A DNA stretch of 64,000 nucleotides, from contig UQWT01000001.1 in the NCBI GenBank assembly GCA_900544815.1, positions 18,274-82,273 of the forward strand, given 5' to 3'. Origin of the DNA: an uncultured Bacteroidales bacterium. GTDB taxonomy: Bacteria > Bacteroidota > Bacteroidia > Bacteroidales > UBA932. The position numbers were made by a program, and so were the translations under genes. Under the pieces are notes generated by a model. The model was not told where the DNA came from and searched no databases. It worked only from the letters and a program-made list of their open reading frames with translations. This document shows positions 36,833-47,485 of the stretch, piece by piece. The first letter of the stretch is position 1, and every line of letters begins with the position of its first letter.

Positions 36833-38206
36833 TTATCTGCTTAATACATTCTTCATCAAATCTGTAATCTTACATATAAACCTATCGATGTCACCCGCAC
36901 CAAAGGTTATTAGTATATCTATCTTCCCATCATTCATCTCTCTCTCCAACAGAGGCATAAGCTCCTCCTTTGTTATCTTTCTTTTGTTCTCTATGTCAAC
37001 ATCCTTAAATATGAGATCAGATGTAACACCCTCTATTGGCAGTTCCCGCGCCGGGTATATATCCAATAGGAGCAGTTCATCCAACATACCAAGGCTCTTT
37101 GCAAACTCATGGGCAAAATCCCTTGTTCTGGTGTAAAGATGAGGTTGGAAGATGCCGCAAAGCTTCCTGCCCGGAAATATGTTCCTTATGGAGCTTATTG
37201 CGGAACTTATCTCATTGGGATGATGTGCATAGTCATCTATATATGCCATTCTTGGTGTGTTGACATGAATGTCAAATCTCCTTTCCGCTCCGGCAAATGT
37301 TGCAAGTGCATCTCTTATCTCCTTTGCAGACATCCCCCCGTTAAGTGCTGCAGCTGCAGCTGCAACGGCATTTTCAACATTTACCCAACCAGGTACGCCA
37401 ACAGTGCAGTTTTCAATAACACCGCCGGGATAGTTGATGTCAAAGTCTATATAACCGCCATCAACAATTTTAATATTGGAGGCATAGTAGTCGCAAGGAT
37501 TGTTGTATGAGTACCTTGCCACCTTTGCCTTTACCTTGCTGAGGTCAATCTCAACACCCCTCTTTAATATGAGTATTCCGTCTCTCTTTATCTGTGATGC
37601 AAACTCGGAGAAGGCCTCTTTTACACTATCTATGTTGCCATATATGTCAAGATGATCTGCATCAACAGATGTTATGATGGCTATATCGGGAAACAACTGC
37701 AAAAAGGAGCGGTCGAACTCATCTGCCTCCGCTACAAGCAGGTTGTTCTTGCTGAGCAGCAGGTTGGTATGGTAATTCTTTGATATACCGCCTAAGAATG
37801 CGTTGCACCCTTTGCCGCATGCAGTAAACAGATGGGCAATCATCGTACTGGTTGTTGTCTTGCCATGTGTCCCGGCAACAGCAATACATCTGTTGTGACT
37901 TGCTATCTCGCCAAGAGCCCTTGAACGTTTGATTACCTTGTATCCGTTGTCAATAACATAACGGAGCTCCTTCATATCTTTTGGGATTGCAGGGGTATAG
38001 ATTACAAGTGTCTTCTCTCTCTCTGCAGGAATGTATCCTATATCTTCTGTATAGTGTATCTCAATCCCCTCCCTCTCTAATTCGGCCGTAAGGTGAGACG
38101 GCGTTCTGTCATAGCCGCTTACCTTGTAACCTGCATGGTTATAGTATCGTGCTATGGCGCTCATCCCTATTCCGCCTATCCCTATAAAATATACATTCTT
38201 CATCAC
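36833..38206 (-). CDS. murC: UDP-N-acetylmuramate--L-alanine ligase
   Basis: 457 residues. Adds L-Ala to UDP-MurNAc. The three Mur-ligase domains are visible: an N-terminal Rossmann domain (FIGIGGIGMSAIARY), the ATP-binding P-loop AGTHGKTTTS, and the C-terminal domain. It overlaps murG by 4 nt and ends 2 nt before ftsQ. Confidence 0.97.
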   Translation of the reverse strand: MMKNVYFIGIGGIGMSAIARYYNHAGYKVSGYDRTPSHLTAELEREGIEIHYTEDIGYIPAEREKTLVIYTPAIPKDMKELRYVIDNGYKVIKRSRALGEIASHNRCIAVAGTHGKTTTSTMIAHLFTACGKGCNAFLGGISKNYHTNLLLSKNNLLVAEADEFDRSFLQLFPDIAIITSVDADHLDIYGNIDSVKEAFSEFASQIKRDGILILKRGVEIDLSKVKAKVARYSYNNPCDYYASNIKIVDGGYIDFDINYPGGVIENCTVGVPGWVNVENAVAAAAAALNGGMSAKEIRDALATFAGAERRFDIHVNTPRMAYIDDYAHHPNEISSAISSIRNIFPGRKLCGIFQPHLYTRTRDFAHEFAKSLGMLDELLLLDIYPARELPIEGVTSDLIFKDVDIENKRKITKEELMPLLEREMNDGKIDILITFGAGDIDRFICKITDLMKNVLSR

Positions 38207-39336
38207 TGTTGTCTTTTTTTAACTATATCTATACAAAGATCTGCAATCTGTGCAGCTGAATCCTCTCTTGCAAGGGCCCTTATGTTGGTCTCCAATAATG
38301 CTCTTTTGTTGTTGTCTGAAAGTAGCGAGCCAACTGCAGGTCCAAGTTTTTCTACTGCCTCCGAATCCTTTACCAACAACGCCGCGTTTTTGTTCACCAA
38401 TGCCATTGCATTATGTGTCTGATGGTCCTCGGCCACCATAGGGCTTGGTACGAATATGGTGCATTTGCCTGCTTCACATAGCTCAGATATTGTCCCTGCA
38501 CCTGCTCTGCTTATCACAACATCCGCTATGGCGTAGGCTAAATCCATCCTTTTAATAAAGTCAGACCAAACTATGTTGCTGCTCTGCCTCCCCTTCATAA
38601 AGGTCTCTATCTCTGCCTTGTAATATTTTCCGCACTGCCATATTACCTGATATTCACCCTCTTTGCCTCCAAACAGATTCCCATTGAGAAGCTCCCTTTT
38701 CATCCACTCGTTAAGTGTTCGGCAACCAAGGCTTCCGCCAACGACAAAAACAGTTTTTTTGTCGGGAAGCAGATTGTAAAACTTGTAACCCTCCTCTTTG
38801 AGCTGCGGAGTAGAAGCCTTTATCTCCTTTCTTATAGGGTTGCCTGTAAAAACAATCTTCTCCTTTGGAAAAAAACGCTCCATCCCATCATAGGCAACAC
38901 ATATTTTTGTGGCTTTCGCAGCATTTTTCCTGTTTACAAGGCCTGCAAACGAGTTCTGCTCCTGCAAAACAACAGGTATTCCCTTACTCTCCGCCGCACT
39001 TACTATTGCCGCACTGGCATATCCTCCAACACCTACGGCCAAGTTGGGCCTGAACTCCTTTATTATCTGTTTAGCTCTCCTCTTGCATTTGAAATAATCT
39101 ATAAGCACCCCTATGTTAGAGGGTGAATAGAGCGGCCTTTTAAGCCCTCTTGCCGGTATTCCTATAATCTTGTACCCTGCCTGAGGGACCTTTTCCATCT
39201 CCATCTTGCCCGATGCCCCAACAAAAAGAAGCTCTGCATCCGGCCGTTTTGCCTTTAAGGCAGATGCAATTGAAATTGCCGGAAAGATATGCCCTCCGGT
39301 TCCTCCACCGCTTATTATTACCCTTAGCTCTTCCAT
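38203..39336 (-). CDS. murG: Undecaprenyl-PP-MurNAc-pentapeptide GlcNAc transferase
   Basis: 377 residues. Makes lipid II from lipid I on the inner face of the membrane. The N-terminal SGGGTGGHIFPAISIA and the C-terminal SRAGAGTISELCEAGKCTIF with SPMVAEDHQTHNA are hallmarks of this GT28 enzyme. Eight nucleotides separate it from ftsW upstream. Confidence 0.97.
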   Translation of the reverse strand: MEELRVIISGGGTGGHIFPAISIASALKAKRPDAELLFVGASGKMEMEKVPQAGYKIIGIPARGLKRPLYSPSNIGVLIDYFKCKRRAKQIIKEFRPNLAVGVGGYASAAIVSAAESKGIPVVLQEQNSFAGLVNRKNAAKATKICVAYDGMERFFPKEKIVFTGNPIRKEIKASTPQLKEEGYKFYNLLPDKKTVFVVGGSLGCRTLNEWMKRELLNGNLFGGKEGEYQVIWQCGKYYKAEIETFMKGRQSSNIVWSDFIKRMDLAYAIADVVISRAGAGTISELCEAGKCTIFVPSPMVAEDHQTHNAMALVNKNAALLVKDSEAVEKLGPAVGSLLSDNNKRALLETNIRALAREDSAAQIADLCIDIVKKRQQ

Positions 39337-39343
39337 CTGTCTA

Positions 39344-40762
39344 CTATTTAAACTCTCCGTTTTTGTCTTTTATCTCATATTGCTCCCCGTTATTCTCTAA
39401 GTCTCTCTCTCTTCTTCCCGACAAATCCCCCTCTTCTGTATAGCTGCCGTCATCATTCGGTACCGTTAGGTCTATTGAGAATGAGCCTTCAAAGTCTGCA
39501 ATATCCTCAGTTGCCGGGGAACCTGTAGCATTTGATACATTTGCAGCGTTTGCCGCGGCAAGTTTTTCGGCTCTCTTTTTATCTGTACTTATATCTATTG
39601 TCCTGCTTACCGAGAGGATTATTCCAAACGCACTGCACAATATAACCAAAGATGTTCCGCCAAGGCTTATGAGCGGCAGCGTATGCCCGGTTACAGGTAT
39701 GATCCCAACATTTACCAATACATGAAGCGATGCCTGCAGGATAATCAGCAATGCAAGCCCCCCAACCGTTATAGCTGTAAACACCCTCGTACAGTTCTTT
39801 ACGAGGATTATACACCTAAAGAAGAACCACATGTAAAATATCAGAACTATAAATCCGCCTATAAGTCCGTACTCCTCAATGATAAGTGTAAAGATAAAGT
39901 CCGAGTAGGGGTGGGGCAGTACATATCGCTGTGTGCTGTTGCCTGGGCCTTTTCCCAAGATACCTACAGAGGAGATTGTAACCTTTGCCATATCTGCCTG
40001 ATAGGTCTTGTCCAACTCTTTCTGTCTCTCCTCTGCACTCAACTCCTCAGATACCTCTGTCTTGCTTACAAATTTGGTCAACCTGCTGGTTGCGGTGTCT
40101 ATTCTTGGGAACCATCCAAAAGCTAAATGAAGCAGGATTATAACAGCCATGGCAATAGCGCCTATACCTGCAGACTTAAACAGATAGGACCATTTGACCC
40201 CTGCAACTACAAGTATAATGGCTGCAAGAAGACCAATGAAACAAGCAGAAGAGAACGAACCTACCATCACTAAAACAAAGGCGATGCCTATAGGTATGAG
40301 AAGTTTTATGAAAAACTCCTTAAAGGTGTCTAATTTGCATGATTCGAGTATCTTGGCCATGTACAGTACCAATGTTATCTTTATAAGCTCGGTTGGCTGG
40401 AATGTAATGAAACCCAAATTCAGCCACCTTTTTGCACCGTTAATTTCCTGTCCTATTATGGGAACAAGGGCAAGGAGGACAAGGCTTACAGCGAACATGA
40501 CAACAGAAAGGCTTCTGTACCATTTGAGTGGTATCTTGTAGAAGACAAAGAGGACAACCCACCCGAAAGCAACATATTTCAGCTGTTTGAAAAGGTAGCT
40601 GAAATTGGTTGTGTGCTCTTTGTAGGCCAACGAACTTGTCGCCGAGTATATAAGAGCAATGGATATGAGTGACAGAAGGAACACTATTATCCATATAACC
40701 TTGTCCCCTTTCACATTCTTGATAATTCCGCTCTTTATGTCATCTGTATTCAGTCCACTCAT
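39344..40762 (-). CDS. ftsW: Lipid II polymerase / division protein FtsW
   Basis: 472 residues, SEDS family, about ten membrane helices. The conserved IGQEINGAKRWLNLGFITFQ (with the Glu-Lys pattern after GA), the PTELIKITLVLYMA segment and the late GTSLVILCSAFGIILSVSR are present. It polymerises glycan strands with its partner FtsI. A ~70-residue cytoplasmic tail, Ala/Asp/Glu-rich, follows the last helix. It sits between murD and murG. Confidence 0.96.
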   Translation of the reverse strand: MSGLNTDDIKSGIIKNVKGDKVIWIIVFLLSLISIALIYSATSSLAYKEHTTNFSYLFKQLKYVAFGWVVLFVFYKIPLKWYRSLSVVMFAVSLVLLALVPIIGQEINGAKRWLNLGFITFQPTELIKITLVLYMAKILESCKLDTFKEFFIKLLIPIGIAFVLVMVGSFSSACFIGLLAAIILVVAGVKWSYLFKSAGIGAIAMAVIILLHLAFGWFPRIDTATSRLTKFVSKTEVSEELSAEERQKELDKTYQADMAKVTISSVGILGKGPGNSTQRYVLPHPYSDFIFTLIIEEYGLIGGFIVLIFYMWFFFRCIILVKNCTRVFTAITVGGLALLIILQASLHVLVNVGIIPVTGHTLPLISLGGTSLVILCSAFGIILSVSRTIDISTDKKRAEKLAAANAANVSNATGSPATEDIADFEGSFSIDLTVPNDDGSYTEEGDLSGRRERDLENNGEQYEIKDKNGEFK

Positions 40763-40833
40763 TGTGCAGTATACTTTTCTTTTTTATAAACCTTTAGTCT
40801 TTTAAGTCTCCGACAAGCTTTCTTACAATCTCT

Positions 40834-42168
40834 CTACAGCTTTCTTACAGCCTCCTTAAACTGCTGCCCTCTATCTTCATAACTTTTAAACAGGTCAAAG
40901 CTTGCACAACATGGGGAGAGCAGTACCGTCTCACCCGGCATGGCATTCTCGTATGCTACCCGCACAGCCTCTGCAGCAGAGGTAACATCCACTATCTTGT
41001 CAACCTTGTCCTTGAAGTTGTCATGCAGCTTCTCGTTGTGAAGTCCCATGCAGATAAGCACCCTTACCTTCTCTTTTACAAGATCGTAAAGCGGGGCATA
41101 GTCGTTTCCCTTATCTTTGCCTCCGGCTATCCACACTACAGGCGTTGTCATGCTGTCTAAGGCATACCATGCAGAATCTACATTTGTTGCCTTTGAATCA
41201 TTTATATAGAGAACATCCTTTATCTTTAGTACCTTCTCCAACCTGTGTTCCACCCCTTCGAATGTCATAAGACTCTGCCTTATCTGTGTATTGTCTATCT
41301 TTACAACCTTTGCCGCAATTGCTGCAGCCATGGAGTTGTACAGGTTATGTTTGCCCTGCAATGCAAGCTCGTTGAGGTACATTGTATATTCATCCCCATC
41401 TACATTTACCTCCATCTTGTCATCCCTTATACAGGCACCCTCCTTAACCTCCTCTTTTTGGGAGAATGGCAACATCCGGCTCTTTATAAGCATCTCCTTC
41501 ATCTCCTTTGCCGTTACAGGATCATCTGCACAGAAGATGAATGAGTCCTCCCCCTCCATGTTCCTTGTTATGCGGAATTTGGCGTTAATGTAATTCTGCA
41601 TCTTAAAGTCGTACCTGTCTAAATGGTCTGGTGTAATGTTCATAAGGATAGCAATATCCGCCTTAAAGTCATACACATCGTCCAACTGGAAGCTGCTCAG
41701 CTCAAGAACGTAATAATCAAAATTCTCCGTGGCAACCTGAAGTGCGAAACTCTTTCCAATGTTTCCGCCCAACCCAACATTGTACCCTGCATTCTTTAAA
41801 ATGTAGTATATAAGTGATGTTGTGGTTGTTTTGCCGTTGCTTCCGGTTATACAGATCTTCTTGGCCTTGCAGTATCTGTCGGCGAACTCTATCTCGGATA
41901 TAATTCCAATACCCATCTCCCTTGCCTTTACAACGAGGGGAGCATTTTCGGGGATTCCGGGGCTTTTTACTATCTCTTTAGCATTAAGTATTTTCTCCGG
42001 AGTATGTCCCTCAGATTCAAAAGGAATATCATACTCCTTTAGCATCTTTACATAGTTCTCCTTTATCTTTCCGCTGTCGCTAAGAAAGACATCCAATCCT
42101 TTCATCTTTGCCAAGATGGCCGAGCCAACACCGCTCTCGCCACCGCCTAATACTGCAATTCTGTACAT
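40834..42168 (-). CDS. murD: UDP-MurNAc-L-Ala--D-glutamate ligase
   Basis: 444 residues. Adds D-Glu in peptidoglycan precursor synthesis. The N-terminal VLGGGESGVGSAIL, the P-loop TGSNGKTTTTSLIY and the C-terminal LLSPCCASFDLFKSYEDRG match MurD. A 71-nt gap before ftsW holds only A/T-rich sequence. Confidence 0.97.
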   Translation of the reverse strand: MYRIAVLGGGESGVGSAILAKMKGLDVFLSDSGKIKENYVKMLKEYDIPFESEGHTPEKILNAKEIVKSPGIPENAPLVVKAREMGIGIISEIEFADRYCKAKKICITGSNGKTTTTSLIYYILKNAGYNVGLGGNIGKSFALQVATENFDYYVLELSSFQLDDVYDFKADIAILMNITPDHLDRYDFKMQNYINAKFRITRNMEGEDSFIFCADDPVTAKEMKEMLIKSRMLPFSQKEEVKEGACIRDDKMEVNVDGDEYTMYLNELALQGKHNLYNSMAAAIAAKVVKIDNTQIRQSLMTFEGVEHRLEKVLKIKDVLYINDSKATNVDSAWYALDSMTTPVVWIAGGKDKGNDYAPLYDLVKEKVRVLICMGLHNEKLHDNFKDKVDKIVDVTSAAEAVRVAYENAMPGETVLLSPCCASFDLFKSYEDRGQQFKEAVRKL

Positions 42169-42189
42169 ATAATAAAACTTAACAGCTTT

Positions 42190-43470
42190 CTATCTTATCT
42201 TTAAAGTGATTATTGATATTGCACACAGCATAATGGCTATAATCCAAAACCTTATTACAATTTTTGTCTCCGGAATCGCCTTTTTGGGATACTGGATAAT
42301 AGCATCTATACCCTCCTTCTGAAAATGATGGTGTATAGGGCTCATCTTAAAGATTCTCCTGCCGGCACCATACCTCTTCTTGGTGTATTTAAAATATGCT
42401 CTTTGCGCAATAACGCTAATACTTTCAATTAAAAATATACCGCATAAAACAGGTATAAGCAGCTCCTTCCTAATTATTATGGCGGCAACAGCTATAACTC
42501 CGCCAAGCATAAGGCTGCCGGTATCACCCATAAATACCTGGGCCGGCGATGCGTTGTACCACAGGAATCCTATAAGTGCCCCAATTAGCGCACAGAGAAA
42601 GATAACCACCTCTCCGGTGTGCGGAATATACATTATATTAAGGTATGAGGCATATATTGAGTTTCCCGACAAATATGCCAATACTGCTAATGTTATGACT
42701 ACCGGTGCAGATACGCCGGTCACTAACCCGTCTAATCCATCTGTAAGGTTGGTACCGTTGGATACAGCCGTAATTACAAATATTATTACAAGAATATAGA
42801 TTACCCAGCTTGCTATCTCTCCTGCTTTCCCTTTAAATGGTGCAAGCCATGCGTAGTCGAACTGATTGTCCTTTACAAACGGTATGGTTGTGGTTGTGCT
42901 CTTTATATCTTTAAAGTAGCGTGTCTGCGTTACGTCTAACTCCGTAACAGTTTCTTTAATGGCCTCCTTTTCTCCGGGAGTTACAGATTCTCTTACAGTT
43001 ACCTGTTCGCTGAAACACAATACAAGACCAACTATAAGACCAAGTGTCACCTGGCCTATAATCTTATATTTTCCGTTCAGCCCATCCTTGTCCTTTTTAA
43101 ATACCTTTATAGAGTCGTCTAAGAAACCAACAAATCCAAGCCATAATGTTGTTATTATCATTAAGATAACATATACATTTGTGAGGTTTCCAAATAAAAG
43201 TGCCGGGATGAGCAGGGAGAGTATTATTATAACTCCACCCATTGTAGGGGTTCCTTTCTTCTGCATCTGACCCTCTAATCCAAGATTCCTTATCTCCTCA
43301 CCAATCTGCAGTCTCTGCATCAGCCTTATTATTTTTGGACCTAACCACAAAGCAATAAGCAATGCCGTCATGACAGCCAATATGGCTCTAAAGCTTATGT
43401 ATTTCATAAGCCCTACTCCGGGAAAATGTATTCCGTTACTTTCAAAGTATTCAAAAAGATGGTAAAGCAT
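42190..43470 (-). CDS. mraY: Phospho-MurNAc-pentapeptide transferase
   Basis: 426 residues, about ten membrane helices. It makes lipid I. The diagnostic GTPTMGG, the [12 protein letters not shown] and the [11 protein letters not shown] with the late HHHFQKEG are present, including catalytic Asp residues. Compared with E. coli (360) it has a ~60-residue insertion around 150-220, a known trait of Bacteroidota MraY. It sits between murE and murD. Confidence 0.97.
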   Translation of the reverse strand: MLYHLFEYFESNGIHFPGVGLMKYISFRAILAVMTALLIALWLGPKIIRLMQRLQIGEEIRNLGLEGQMQKKGTPTMGGVIIILSLLIPALLFGNLTNVYVILMIITTLWLGFVGFLDDSIKVFKKDKDGLNGKYKIIGQVTLGLIVGLVLCFSEQVTVRESVTPGEKEAIKETVTELDVTQTRYFKDIKSTTTTIPFVKDNQFDYAWLAPFKGKAGEIASWVIYILVIIFVITAVSNGTNLTDGLDGLVTGVSAPVVITLAVLAYLSGNSIYASYLNIMYIPHTGEVVIFLCALIGALIGFLWYNASPAQVFMGDTGSLMLGGVIAVAAIIIRKELLIPVLCGIFLIESISVIAQRAYFKYTKKRYGAGRRIFKMSPIHHHFQKEGIDAIIQYPKKAIPETKIVIRFWIIAIMLCAISIITLKIR

Positions 43471-43488
43471 CTTGTAAATATTATAACT

Positions 43489-44976
43489 TTATGCTTTGCA
43501 GAGCATTTTAAGCTCCTCAAAAGCGCTTTTAATCAATTCTTTATCGTCTAAATGGTGCTTTACACCGTTAACAATCTGGTAATCCTCGTGTCCTTTGCCT
43601 GCAACAAGGATTATGGAGCCGGGCTTTGCGTTCAGTATGGCAACCCTTACAGCTTCTTGTCTGTCGGGAATAAAACTGCTTTTACATCTTGCCTTTATGT
43701 CCATCCCCTCCTTAATATCATTTATGATTGCCAAAGGGTCCTCAAATCTTGGATTATCGGATGTTACAACAACCTTATCTGCGTACTTACCCGCTATTGC
43801 ACCCATTTCGGGCCTTTTTGTCTTGTCTCTGTTACCGCCGCAGCCAAATACGCAAATAAGATCTCCGGCAGGATTGAGATCTTTTAATGTCTTAAGGACA
43901 TTCTCCAAAGCATCGGGAGTATGTGCGTAATCAACGGCGGCAATAATATCGTTACTGCCCTTGAAATACTCAAGCCTTCCGCTGACCGCGGTAAGGCGGC
44001 TCACCTCTACTGCAACCTCCTCCTCTTTCATCCCAAGAAGAACTGCAGCCCCATATACAGCTGTGATATTGTAGGCGTTGTGCAACCCTATAAACCTGCA
44101 CCAAATCTCCTTACCGTTAATATTTAGCAGAGTGCCGTCTATATTCTTCTCTATGATCCTGCACTTAAAGTCTGCCGCATTCCTGCACGAGTATCCGTAT
44201 CTCCTTGCCTTGCAGTTCTGTAGCATAACACTGCCGTTCTTGTCATCCTCATTGGTAAGGGCAAACGCATCTATATCAAGGTTATCAAACAGTTTTTTCT
44301 TTGCGGCAAGGTAATTGGCAAAGGTCTTGTGGTAGTCTAAATGGTCGTGTGTGAGATTTGTAAATATGGCTCCGGCAAACTTAAGCCCATCTGTCCTCTT
44401 TTGGTCCAAAGCATGTGAACTCACCTCCATAAAACAGTATTCGCAACCACACTCCACCATCTCAGCTAATAGCCTGTTAAGCTCAACAGGACCGGGGGTG
44501 GTGTTTATTGTCTCATATCTTCTCTTTCCTACATAATTCGCAATGGTTGAGATAAGTCCGCACTCGTAACCCAAATTGCCTAACAATCTGTACAGCAAGG
44601 TGGCGATGGAGGTCTTTCCGTTTGTTCCGGTTACCCCAACTAACTTTATGCATGAAGTTGGATCTCCATAAAAATTCTTTGCAGCAATGGCCTCGGCCGT
44701 GCGTCCATCCTTTACCGGAATGAACAAAATATCATCTCTCCTGTATTCCTCTATATTTTCTTCATTCTCATAAAGAATAACCTTGGCTCCGTTGTCTATT
44801 GCATTGCAGATATATTTGTGGCCGTCTGCAGCTGCCCCTTTTACAGCAATGAACAGAGAGCCGTGTCTGCATTTGCGTGAATCCGTGCAAACATCCTCAA
44901 TGTCTATATTACGAAACTTGTCGGCTGTAGCCGAATCTGTTACCCCTGTCTCTTTTATTATATCAATAAGTCTCAT
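43489..44976 (-). CDS. murE: UDP-MurNAc-tripeptide synthetase, meso-DAP type
   Basis: 495 residues. The P-loop GTNGKTS (117-123) and the substrate-specificity motif DNPR (407-410) are present; DNPR indicates addition of meso-diaminopimelate rather than lysine. The N-terminal UDP-binding domain (~1-105) precedes the ATPase domain. It is next to ftsI in the standard order. Confidence 0.97.
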   Translation of the reverse strand: MRLIDIIKETGVTDSATADKFRNIDIEDVCTDSRKCRHGSLFIAVKGAAADGHKYICNAIDNGAKVILYENEENIEEYRRDDILFIPVKDGRTAEAIAAKNFYGDPTSCIKLVGVTGTNGKTSIATLLYRLLGNLGYECGLISTIANYVGKRRYETINTTPGPVELNRLLAEMVECGCEYCFMEVSSHALDQKRTDGLKFAGAIFTNLTHDHLDYHKTFANYLAAKKKLFDNLDIDAFALTNEDDKNGSVMLQNCKARRYGYSCRNAADFKCRIIEKNIDGTLLNINGKEIWCRFIGLHNAYNITAVYGAAVLLGMKEEEVAVEVSRLTAVSGRLEYFKGSNDIIAAVDYAHTPDALENVLKTLKDLNPAGDLICVFGCGGNRDKTKRPEMGAIAGKYADKVVVTSDNPRFEDPLAIINDIKEGMDIKARCKSSFIPDRQEAVRVAILNAKPGSIILVAGKGHEDYQIVNGVKHHLDDKELIKSAFEELKMLCKA

Positions 44977-44994
44977 AAACCATCCCCCTTTAAT

Positions 44995-47139
44995 TTAATT
45001 GTATTCAAGTTTAAGTACCACTGTTGATATCGAATCTCTGTTTATGCCACTCCCTGCTGCGGGATTTTGGGAAACTACCCTTCCGTGCCCGTCAAAACTT
45101 ACCTTGTACCCTTGATTCTCCAAAATATATATGGCATCTTTTAGCCCCATTCCAACCACATTGCACAGCAGCTCATCACTATTGTGACACTCCTTAATGG
45201 TAATATTCCTGCTGCTGTCCCTGCATAGTGTTACCCAGTCTTTTCTCTTCATCCTCTCCATTATGCTGCTCTTTCCCTTGGCGGGCAACTGTTCAAGCGC
45301 TGCAATATCCTGCGTTGCTTTGCCGCTTGATATTACAGGCATTCCCTTCTCAGTTGAAAGAGTGTCCAAGGTAAAATCTTTCCCGCAGACAGGCTTCCCC
45401 CAATCCCTGCTCGAAGAGTATATATGATTTGCAATCTGTTTAAAGACAGGGCCTGCTTGCGTACCTCCATAAAAGTTACCTACAATAGGCTCGGAGTAGA
45501 GGATTACAATAGCACTGTATTTTGGATTGTCCGCAGGGAAGAATCCGGCAAATGAAGCCTGGTATCTTCTGCGTCCGCTCCTCTCATAACCGCCCCCCGG
45601 AAATGCCATACGGGCTGTGCCTGTCTTGCCGGCAACCTTAAACGGCAGGGTCTTCATAGATTTGCCTGTACCCTCCTCTACAACTCCGCTCATTGCCTCC
45701 TGCGCAGCCTTTATTGTCCGCTCAGATGCTATTGAACCGCTCATCTCCGTTGGCGGGAAATTCTTTATGATCTTCCCGTGATCCTGATAGCTCTCAATGA
45801 AGTATGGCTTCATCATTACCCCATTGTTGGCTATTGCGTTGTAAAATGTAAGAGTATGCAGTGGCGTAAGCAGTGTGGCGTAACCTATGGCCATTGAGGG
45901 GAGGCTTGTTGCAGACCACATCTGCGATGTAGGAGTATATATTACAGAGCGTGCCTCTCCCTGTATGTCTAAATTAAACCGTTCTCCAACCTTCATGCTT
46001 TGGATTCTGTCTGTAAATTTCTTTGGATCTTTAGAATAATATTCAACAGCAAGTTTTGCAAAGGCGCAGTTAGAAGATTTCTCAAAAGCCTTCTTTACTG
46101 TTATCAATCCGTATCCTCCCGGGGTAACATCTGTGTAGGTATGCCCGCCATAGCTCCATTTGCCGTTACCTGCATCAACCGGCGAATCCAATGTAACATA
46201 ACCATCTTCCAATAGCGATACCAATGTAACAAGCTTAAATACAGAGCCCGGCTCTGTTGCATCTCCAACGGCATAGTTGTAAGATTCGTCATAACTGCCG
46301 TTCTTCCCCTTTTTCATATTGGCTATTGCACGTATGGCACCTGTCTTTACCTCCATTACAATAGCTGTAGCCCCCTCTACAGCCTGTCCCTTTGCAAGCT
46401 GCTCCCTAAGAGCCTTCTCTGCAGCCTCCTGCATATCTATGTCTATGGTGGTCTTAATGTCACAGCCGTTCTTCGGCTCAATGGTAAGATCGCTGTTAAC
46501 CGGTCTCCACTCCCCTCCAAGCATCTTCTGTATCTTCTGTTGCCCAGGTTCGCCCTTAAGATAATAATCGCAGCTACCCTCTATGCCAACACTTACCCCC
46601 TCTGTATTGGTGAACCCTATGGTCCTGTATGCTAACCTTCCATAAGGGTGTTGCCTTTTATACTTTTCTTCAACAATCAATCCTCCTCTGTTGGCACCTA
46701 AGGAGAGGATAGGGAATTTCTTTATCTCCATCAGTTCCGGGTAGTCAACAAGTCTGTTGCCCAATGCTTTATATCTCTTACCCTCCTTTCTTGCCTGTTT
46801 GAGCTCTTTTGTATATTGGGCAGCACCTTTATCTTTAAAGAAGGCCGACAAGGATTTGCCTAATTCCGCTACATTGTTGTCAAATACATCCTTGCTTGGC
46901 ACAACACAATCTATCCTTATCCTGTAAAAAGGTATGGAGGTGGCAATAGGTCTGCCGTCGCGTGAAAGAATGTCACCCCTTATGGCATCAACCTTTTCAA
47001 CTCTGTACGCAATATCTTCTGCCTTTATCTCGGTAGGGGAGAAGTATTGCAACTTTATAACCTTCCCAACAACTATTAGCACCAAGATAAAGTAGATTGC
47101 GAAAAACCATTTTATTCTTTTTGTGATTATCTCTTTCAT
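44995..47139 (-). CDS. ftsI: Division-specific penicillin-binding protein with PASTA domain
   Basis: 714 residues. A short cytoplasmic tail, one membrane helix (~10-29), a PBP dimerisation/pedestal domain and a transpeptidase domain with S299-x2-K302 (PGSVFK), SSN at 355-357 and KTG at 505-507. A C-terminal PASTA domain (~650-714, ending PAAGSGINRDSISTVVLKLE) follows. It cross-links septal peptidoglycan as partner of FtsW. It overlaps ftsL by 4 nt. Confidence 0.96.
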   Translation of the reverse strand: MKEIITKRIKWFFAIYFILVLIVVGKVIKLQYFSPTEIKAEDIAYRVEKVDAIRGDILSRDGRPIATSIPFYRIRIDCVVPSKDVFDNNVAELGKSLSAFFKDKGAAQYTKELKQARKEGKRYKALGNRLVDYPELMEIKKFPILSLGANRGGLIVEEKYKRQHPYGRLAYRTIGFTNTEGVSVGIEGSCDYYLKGEPGQQKIQKMLGGEWRPVNSDLTIEPKNGCDIKTTIDIDMQEAAEKALREQLAKGQAVEGATAIVMEVKTGAIRAIANMKKGKNGSYDESYNYAVGDATEPGSVFKLVTLVSLLEDGYVTLDSPVDAGNGKWSYGGHTYTDVTPGGYGLITVKKAFEKSSNCAFAKLAVEYYSKDPKKFTDRIQSMKVGERFNLDIQGEARSVIYTPTSQMWSATSLPSMAIGYATLLTPLHTLTFYNAIANNGVMMKPYFIESYQDHGKIIKNFPPTEMSGSIASERTIKAAQEAMSGVVEEGTGKSMKTLPFKVAGKTGTARMAFPGGGYERSGRRRYQASFAGFFPADNPKYSAIVILYSEPIVGNFYGGTQAGPVFKQIANHIYSSSRDWGKPVCGKDFTLDTLSTEKGMPVISSGKATQDIAALEQLPAKGKSSIMERMKRKDWVTLCRDSSRNITIKECHNSDELLCNVVGMGLKDAIYILENQGYKVSFDGHGRVVSQNPAAGSGINRDSISTVVLKLEYN

Positions 47140-47474
47140 CTTTCAAGTACTAAAGGTGGTGACACCGGGTTTATAAGTGTGGAGTTCTGCTTTTCAAGTC
47201 TCTCCTTAACCTCTCCTCGTTTGCTTAGAGACTGTAACCGGGCAGTTTTTCCTGTATATTCTGCCTTTAGGTTCTTAAGCTCAAGCTGGTTTTTTCTTAT
47301 TGTAATCTGAGTCTTCTCTACGCCAAGATTAATTGATATATATAGAATGGTAATGAGAAAAATATACAGCACAAACCAGATGTCTCTGCACAAGACATCT
47401 TTCACTATCTGCCCCCTTAGAAGGGAAGAAAATGTGAATGTGGGTTTTTTCTGTTTTTTACTGTTCTCCTCCAT
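47136..47474 (-). CDS. ftsL: FtsL-like division protein
   Basis: 112 residues, bitopic: a cytoplasmic segment (~1-30), one membrane helix (~33-50) and a short periplasmic coiled coil (~52-105, heptad-like leucines, QLELKNLKAEYTGK). FtsL proteins diverge strongly in sequence; size, topology and the slot between rsmH and ftsI support the call. It would form the FtsQLB-type scaffold. Confidence 0.85.
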   Translation of the reverse strand: MEENSKKQKKPTFTFSSLLRGQIVKDVLCRDIWFVLYIFLITILYISINLGVEKTQITIRKNQLELKNLKAEYTGKTARLQSLSKRGEVKERLEKQNSTLINPVSPPLVLER

Positions 47475-47485
47475 TTTCTGTTTTT